From Gibbula magus (taxonomy: Eukaryota > Mollusca > Gastropoda > Trochida > Trochidae), in the NCBI GenBank assembly GCA_936450465.1, contig OW388298.1:5378035-5442034 (forward strand): 64,000 nt of DNA, read 5' to 3'. The notes below the pieces were generated by a model. It was not told the origin of the DNA. It ran no database searches and saw only the letters and a list, made by a program, of their open reading frames with translations. Each line of letters opens with the position of its first letter. The first letter of the stretch is position 1. A program made the position numbers and the translations under genes. This document shows positions 60,901-64,000 of this stretch, one piece after another.

Positions 60901-63526
60901 AACCCTACACATATCTATCTTATATCTACAGATCCTCCAGAAGTACACATACCCACACCAGCAGGTTGTCAACCCTACAAATATCTATCTTCTATATACA
61001 GATCCTCCAGAAGTACACATACGAACTAGAGAAAAGGTTGGCTACACAACACATGTCTATCTTCTATCTACAGATCCTTCAGAAGTACACAAAACCTCAC
61101 CAGCAGGTTGTCTACCCTACACATATCTATCTTCTATCTGCAGATCCTCCAGAAATTCACATACTCACAACAGCAGGTTGTCTTCTCTACACATATCTAT
61201 CTTCTATCTACAGATCCTCCAGAAGTACACATACCCACACCAGCAGGTTGTCAACCCTACATATATCTATCTTCTATCTACAGATCCTCCAGAAGTACAC
61301 AAAACCTCACCAGCAGGTTGTCTACCCTACACATATCTATCTTCTATCTGCAGATCCTCCAGAAATTCACATACTCACAACAGCAGGTTGTCTTCTCTAC
61401 ACATATCTATCTTCTATCTACAGATCCTTCAGAAGTACACATACCCACACCAGCAGTTTGTCAACCCTACACATATCTATCTTCTATCTACAGATCCTCC
61501 ATTAGTACACATACCCACATCAGCAGTTTGTCAACCCTACACATATCTATCTTCTATCTACAGATCCTCCATTAGTACACATACCCACATCAGCAGGTTG
61601 TCTACTCTTCACATATAAATCTTCTATCTACAGATCCTCCAGAAGTACACATACCCACACCAGCAGGTTGTCTACTCTACACAAATCTATCTTCTATCTA
61701 CAGATCCTCCAGAAGTACACATACCCACACCAGCAGGTTGTCTACCCTACACATATCTATCTTCTATCAACAGATCCTCCAGAAGTACACATACACACAC
61801 CAGCAGGTTGTCTACTCTACACATATCTATCTTCTATCTACAGATCCTCCAGAAGTACACATACCCACACCAGCAGGTTGTCAACCCTACACCTATCTAT
61901 CTTCTATATACAGTTCCTACAGAAGTACACATAGCCACACCAGCAGGTTGCCTACACTACACATATCTATCTTCTATCTACAGATCCTCCAGAAGTACAC
62001 ATACCCACACCAGCAGGTTGCCTACACTACACATATCTATCTTCTATCTACAGATCCTCCAGAAGTACACATACGCACACCAGCAGGTTGTCTACTCTAC
62101 ACATATCTATCTTCTATCTACATATCCTCCAGAAGTACACATACCCACACCAACAGGTTGTCTTCTTTACACATATCTATCTTATATCTACAGATCCTCC
62201 AGAAGTACACATACCTACACCAGCAGGTTGTCTACCCTACATATATCTATTGTCTATCTACAGATCCTCCAGAAGTACACATACCCACACCAGCAGGTTG
62301 TCCACCCTACACATATATATCTTCTATCTACAGATCCTCCAGAAGAACACATACCCACACCAGCAGGTTGTCAACCCTACACATATCTATCTTCTATCTA
62401 CAGATCCTCTAGAAGTACACATACCCACACCAGCATTTTGTCTAATCTACACATATCTATCTTCTATCTAGAGATCCTCCATTAGTACACATACCCACAT
62501 CAGCAGGTTGTCAACCCTACACATATATATATTCTATCTACAGATGCCCCAGAATTACACATACCCACACCATCAGGTTGTCAACCCTATAGAGTGTTTG
62601 TCGGACAGCAGAACGTACAGCTCGTTTGTGAAGTGACTGCAAGCAACCCGGAAGTGACGTCATTCACCTGGAGACATAACAACTCTGTTCAATCTACTTC
62701 CGGCAGTGTTCTCACAATCAACACAATCAGTGAGAGTAGCGGTGGATCCTACTCTTGTCAGGGGAACAATGAAATCTCTGGTTCATCTGTCTCAGGGTCT
62801 GTGTCTGTCTCTCTCACTCTGCAAGTTCAGTGTAAGTAATGAAATGTGTATTTGTTACATCTAATTAATCTCTTATAGATATGCATCTTCCAAAGTCTAA
62901 TGTTTATTGTAAGTTAAGGTGTTGATCTTACTACTTCTGTTACAACTCGACTCGTAGATCGCGACCAGGGCTAGCTAACTTGTAGATCCGGTATGAGGCA
63001 AATAGGACCATTCCGGCACTCGCATGTTAAGGGTTAATCTGTCCCAGAAATACATCCTTCAAAGTCTAGTGTTAATTATTAGTTAATTTGTTGATTTTAC
63101 TTGTTCTGTGGTTCATTGACATTTTATCTCTTGCGTCTATTGATGAGTGTTTTTCATTCCTAACGTGGTTGATTTGTTTTATCAATACCATTGTCTGATC
63201 TACCATTTCTCATGATCAGAAGTACTGTTTAAAATTCCACCTCCCTACAGACGGTCCGAGAGTGTCCATACCTGCTGTGTCCCCTGTGGTAGAAGGATCG
63301 AGTCTGACTGTGACGTGTACAGTGGATGCTAACCCGACTGCTTCTGTCAGCTGGACCAAGAAGACAGACAGCAGCTTCACAAGGACTGGGTCTGTCCTGG
63401 AGTTTACTGATATCCAGAAAGACGAGGCGGGGGTGTATGTCTGCTCAGCTACAAACACCATCTCACCCTGTGGACAGACTGCTTTCAGTAGGAGTGATTC
63501 ACAGGAGGTGACATTGGACGTGCAGT
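45567..63526 (+). CDS. Ig-superfamily receptor, 5' portion (gene 2, five exons seen)
   Basis: Five phase 1-1 exons (45567-45911, 50277-50558, 51256-51519, 62544-62831, 63251-63526) join without frame breaks into a protein with five Ig-like domains in a row. The first begins VLGVTSAQFNSN, which looks like the end of a signal peptide, so the leader exon should lie upstream; I could not find it. The gene runs off the window. The symmetric exon design and direction match gene 1, so the two may be tandem paralogues or members of an Ig-receptor cluster; this is inference. The introns are notable for arrays derived from the gene's own splice junctions. Alternatives are a secreted FREP- or hemicentin-like protein; the missing 3' end prevents a choice. 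Confidence 0.88.
46670..47411 (+). repeat. Diverged ~490-bp tandem duplication
   Basis: 46680-46930 and 47170-47410 share 'gtagaacactgctcaaa'-type sequence, 'ttgacaaacac/atag', 'aagcatatgtgaact/aagcacaagtgaact' and 'gagtgtcctagatatga'. They are diverged, so the duplication is old. Confidence 0.6.
47412..47446 (+). pseudogene. Ghost copy of the first Ig exon's end and donor
   Basis: 'atgctgatggtgctgg|gtaag' followed by 'ttgtgtggttat' closely matches the true exon end at 45895-45925 ('atgctggtggtgttgg|gtaag' and 'tttggttat'). It carries a good GTAAGT-like donor but no exon body upstream. Confidence 0.6.
47607..49029 (+). repeat. Tandem duplications of ~420 bp and ~1 kb
   Basis: 'ttgaataatcaatatg-catta' and 'gagacgata' occur at 47607 and 48630. 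'gatgtgattgctgattggct' through 'cgtgtttaacacttcttaaa' occur at 48434-48601 and 48854-49020, nearly identical. The higher identity of the 420-bp pair shows it is the younger event. Confidence 0.85.
48321..48422. mobile_element. Small foldback element
   Basis: 'ggaaataaagttcgctgtac' on the left and 'gtacatcgaactttatttct' on the right are inverted repeats of about 25 bp around a 50-bp centre. It may be a MITE or a solo inverted repeat. Confidence 0.6.
49078..49282 (+). repeat. 11-bp minisatellite
   Basis: About 18 units of gggatatagat, with gggataaagat variants. Because the unit is 11 bp, the minus strand shows a repeating ISHLYPIYIPS frame, which is not a gene. Confidence 0.95.
50277..50558 (+). 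CDS. Gene 2 exon: second Ig-like domain
   Basis: The acceptor is 'ctctatttcag' and the donor 'agaat|gtgagt'. The exon is 282 nt, phase 1 to 1. It starts with a Pro-rich linker (KPTKPPRPFPSTTP), then VILTCTS (B strand Cys), YTWERDG (C strand Trp) and HNFRCRAVES (F strand Cys). Both disulphide cysteines are present. Confidence 0.9.
50600..51255 (+). repeat. 140-bp array of splice-acceptor plus Ig-exon-start units
   Basis: Acceptors identical in type to the real one end at 50695, 50835, 50975 and 51115, each exactly 140 bp apart, the last step leading to the true exon at 51256. Each unit contains ~109 nt matching the exon start (YGPYQESLTPPGLS, then VNCKPACT) followed by an in-frame TAG and 31 nt ending gtttctcttccag. 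The units lack ~10 nt present in the true exon (near 'ctgttctgcc'). The partial first unit begins at about 50604. This is a tandem amplification across an intron-exon boundary. Confidence 0.93.
51256..51519 (+). CDS. Gene 2 exon: third Ig-like domain
   Basis: The acceptor is 'gtttctcttccag' and the donor 'cagt|gtaagt'. The exon is 264 nt, phase 1 to 1. Seen are YGPYQESLTPPGLSYTVREN, SANCKPACTYHWEKNG, TGSYICRAVNKH and VSVNVQ. It is preceded by four complete and one partial pseudo-copies of its own start (see the array entry); this copy is chosen because only it continues through a full domain to a donor, without the in-frame TAG of the others. Confidence 0.92.
51520..52106. other. Start of gene 2 intron 3
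   Basis: Ordinary AT-rich intron sequence before the 70-bp array. Nothing else is recognised. Confidence 0.6.
52470..57155 (+). repeat. ~4.8-kb higher-order repeat, copy 1
   Basis: This block of variant 70-bp units recurs at 57380-61925 in the same order. Landmark variants pair with an offset of 4908 bp at the start (52479 with 57387) and 4768 bp further on (53396 with 58164, 55288 with 60056, 56340 with 61108). The change of 140 bp equals two units lost from copy 2 near 58070. Confidence 0.9.
57380..61925 (+). repeat. ~4.8-kb higher-order repeat, copy 2
   Basis: Second copy of the block at 52470. Only a few substitutions separate the two (for example gaagg/gaatg near 53885 and 58653, cctacat/cctagat near 54320 and 59088), so the duplication is recent or gene-converted. 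An assembly artefact is possible. Confidence 0.88.
62544..62831 (+). CDS. Gene 2 exon: fourth Ig-like domain
   Basis: The acceptor is 'tctatctacag' and the donor 'cagt|gtaagt'. The exon is 288 nt, phase 1 to 1. It reads APELHIPTPSGCQPYRVFVG, VQLVCEVTASNPE, FTWRHN, GGSYSCQGNN and SLTLQVQ. The first ~46 bases are the same sequence as the 70-bp repeat unit that fills the intron before it. The start was chosen because this is the last unit, and the only one joined directly to the domain. Confidence 0.9.
62832..63250. other. Gene 2 intron 4
   Basis: A 419-bp intron with normal splice sites and no array or other recognised feature. It shows partial internal repetition ('catcttccaaagtctaatgtt' and 'catccttcaaagtctagtgtt'). 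Confidence 0.7.
63251..63526 (+). CDS. Gene 2 exon: fifth Ig-like domain
   Basis: The acceptor is 'cacctccctacag' and the donor 'cagt|gtgagt'. The exon is 276 nt, phase 1 to 1. It reads YGPRVSIPAVSPVVEGSSLT, VTCTVDANPTASVSW (Cys and Trp), EAGVYVCSATN (F-strand Cys) and VTLDVQ, a typical I/C2-type Ig domain. Confidence 0.93.
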
Positions 63527-63800
63527 GTGAGTTGGATAGTCGAAATAACAGGTCTCACAGAATTAACGTTTTTATAAGTTAGATAGTCGAAATAACAGAT
63601 CTCACAGAATTAACGTTTTTATAAGTTAGATAGTCGAAATAACAGATCTCACAGAATTAACGTTTTTATAAGTTGGATAGTCGAAATAACAGATCTCACA
63701 GAATTAACGTTTTTATAAGTTGGATAGTCGAAATAACAGATCTCACAGAATTTTCGTTTTTATAAGTCGGATAGTAGAAATAACAGATCTGAAAGAATTA
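63527..63800 (+). repeat. 47-bp tandem array starting at a 5' splice site
   Basis: About five and a half units of 'gttagatagtcgaaataaca' + 'gatctcacagaattaacg' + tttttataa. The first unit starts at 63531, four bases inside the donor (GTGA|GTTGG), and each later unit begins with a similar ataa|gttgg. The last unit is diverged. Confidence 0.92.
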
Positions 63801-64000
63801 ACATTTTATGCATACTGAAACCGATCTCACTTGATTATTTAAAGTTACTATTTTCAACAATTTTACGACAATTATATTAACTAAATTAATATTAATTTTG
63901 ACTTTACATATACCATTATTAGGATATTTTGTGATAATCCATGTTTTTTTTATTTATCCCTATTATCATTGTTCACATAATTTCATTTCCGGTCTTAGGT
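63801..64000. other. Gene 2 intron, window end
   Basis: AT-rich intronic DNA to the end of the window. No exon is seen; gene 2 should continue beyond it. Confidence 0.6.

Larger units (their letters stand above)
52107..62543 (+). repeat. 70-bp minisatellite made of a 3' splice junction and Ig-exon start (~149 units)
   Basis: The unit is atcctccagaagtacacata + cccacaccagcaggttgtca + accctacacatatctatctt + ctatctacag. Its last ~25 bases are a pyrimidine-rich tract ending cag; its first 46 match the start of the true exon at 62544. Read in the exon's phase it gives YPPEVHIPTPAGCQPY, the same as the exon. Length is close to 70 bp throughout, with rare 71-72 bp units and occasional replacements (for example the 'gaacaagagaaaaggttggc' variant near 53590). 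All three + frames are open for long stretches because 70 is not a multiple of three and the unit lacks stops; these frames are not genes. The array lies wholly in the intron between 51519 and 62544. Confidence 0.97.

Noticed and set aside
52006..62485. Dozens of overlapping frames of 100-520 codons with THTHTSRL, YTYPHQQVV and HIPTPAGC repeats
   Set aside because: They are the three + frames of the 70-bp minisatellite. Because 70 is not a multiple of three the frames rotate through one another, and none joins the Ig exon in frame over a long distance.
52107..62543. CRISPR-like regular direct repeats
   Set aside because: The units are contiguous with no unique spacers, the unit is derived from the neighbouring exon, and the DNA is eukaryotic.

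Overview
The window is AT-rich, intron-rich eukaryotic DNA with many repeats. I think it comes from a mollusc, most likely a bivalve. The evidence is phase-1 immunoglobulin (Ig) and fibronectin-III exons separated by kilobase introns, degraded LINEs, tRNA-derived SINEs, repeats with a core tandem unit beside a CCGT microsatellite, and a motif (gccgaagcggcgttaaac followed by ACTC repeats) that I recall from molluscan repeats. The species call is inference.

Two protein genes are visible, both on the + strand. Gene 1 (last nine exons, 4285-21164) is the 3' part of a nephrin-like single-pass receptor: one FN3 domain, a transmembrane helix, then a cytoplasmic tail spread over seven exons with six Yxx-type tyrosine motifs. 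Its Ig exons would lie upstream of the window. The 3'UTR has a ~290-bp tandem duplication and poly(A) signals at 22736 and 24235. Gene 2 (45567 to beyond the window end) is the 5' part of a second Ig-superfamily protein. Five Ig-like exons are seen (45567, 50277, 51256, 62544, 63251), all phase 1-1. The signal-peptide exon was not found and the 3' end is outside the window.

The 21 kb between the genes is mostly transposon debris. The main item is a LINE that received a copy of its own family in inverted orientation (28431-36250). Other LINE fragments lie at 39.3, 41.3-43.1 and 44.5 kb. There is also a pearl-like element inserted into a 37-bp minisatellite, SINE or tRNA-like copies, and 223-bp MITEs with 9-bp target duplications.

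The most unusual feature is the set of arrays at gene 2 exon borders. Two tandem arrays are built from the 3' splice junction of the exon that follows: a 140-bp unit before the exon at 51256, and a 70-bp unit repeated about 149 times (52107-62543) before the exon at 62544. Each unit carries a pyrimidine tract, an AG and the first bases of the Ig exon. A third array (47-bp unit) starts just inside the donor of the exon at 63251, and a ghost copy of an exon end plus donor sits at 47412. The 70-bp array also contains a ~4.8-kb higher-order duplication. Gene 1 carries a separate 5.8-kb, 24-bp satellite in its last intron; this opens long spurious reading frames on both strands.
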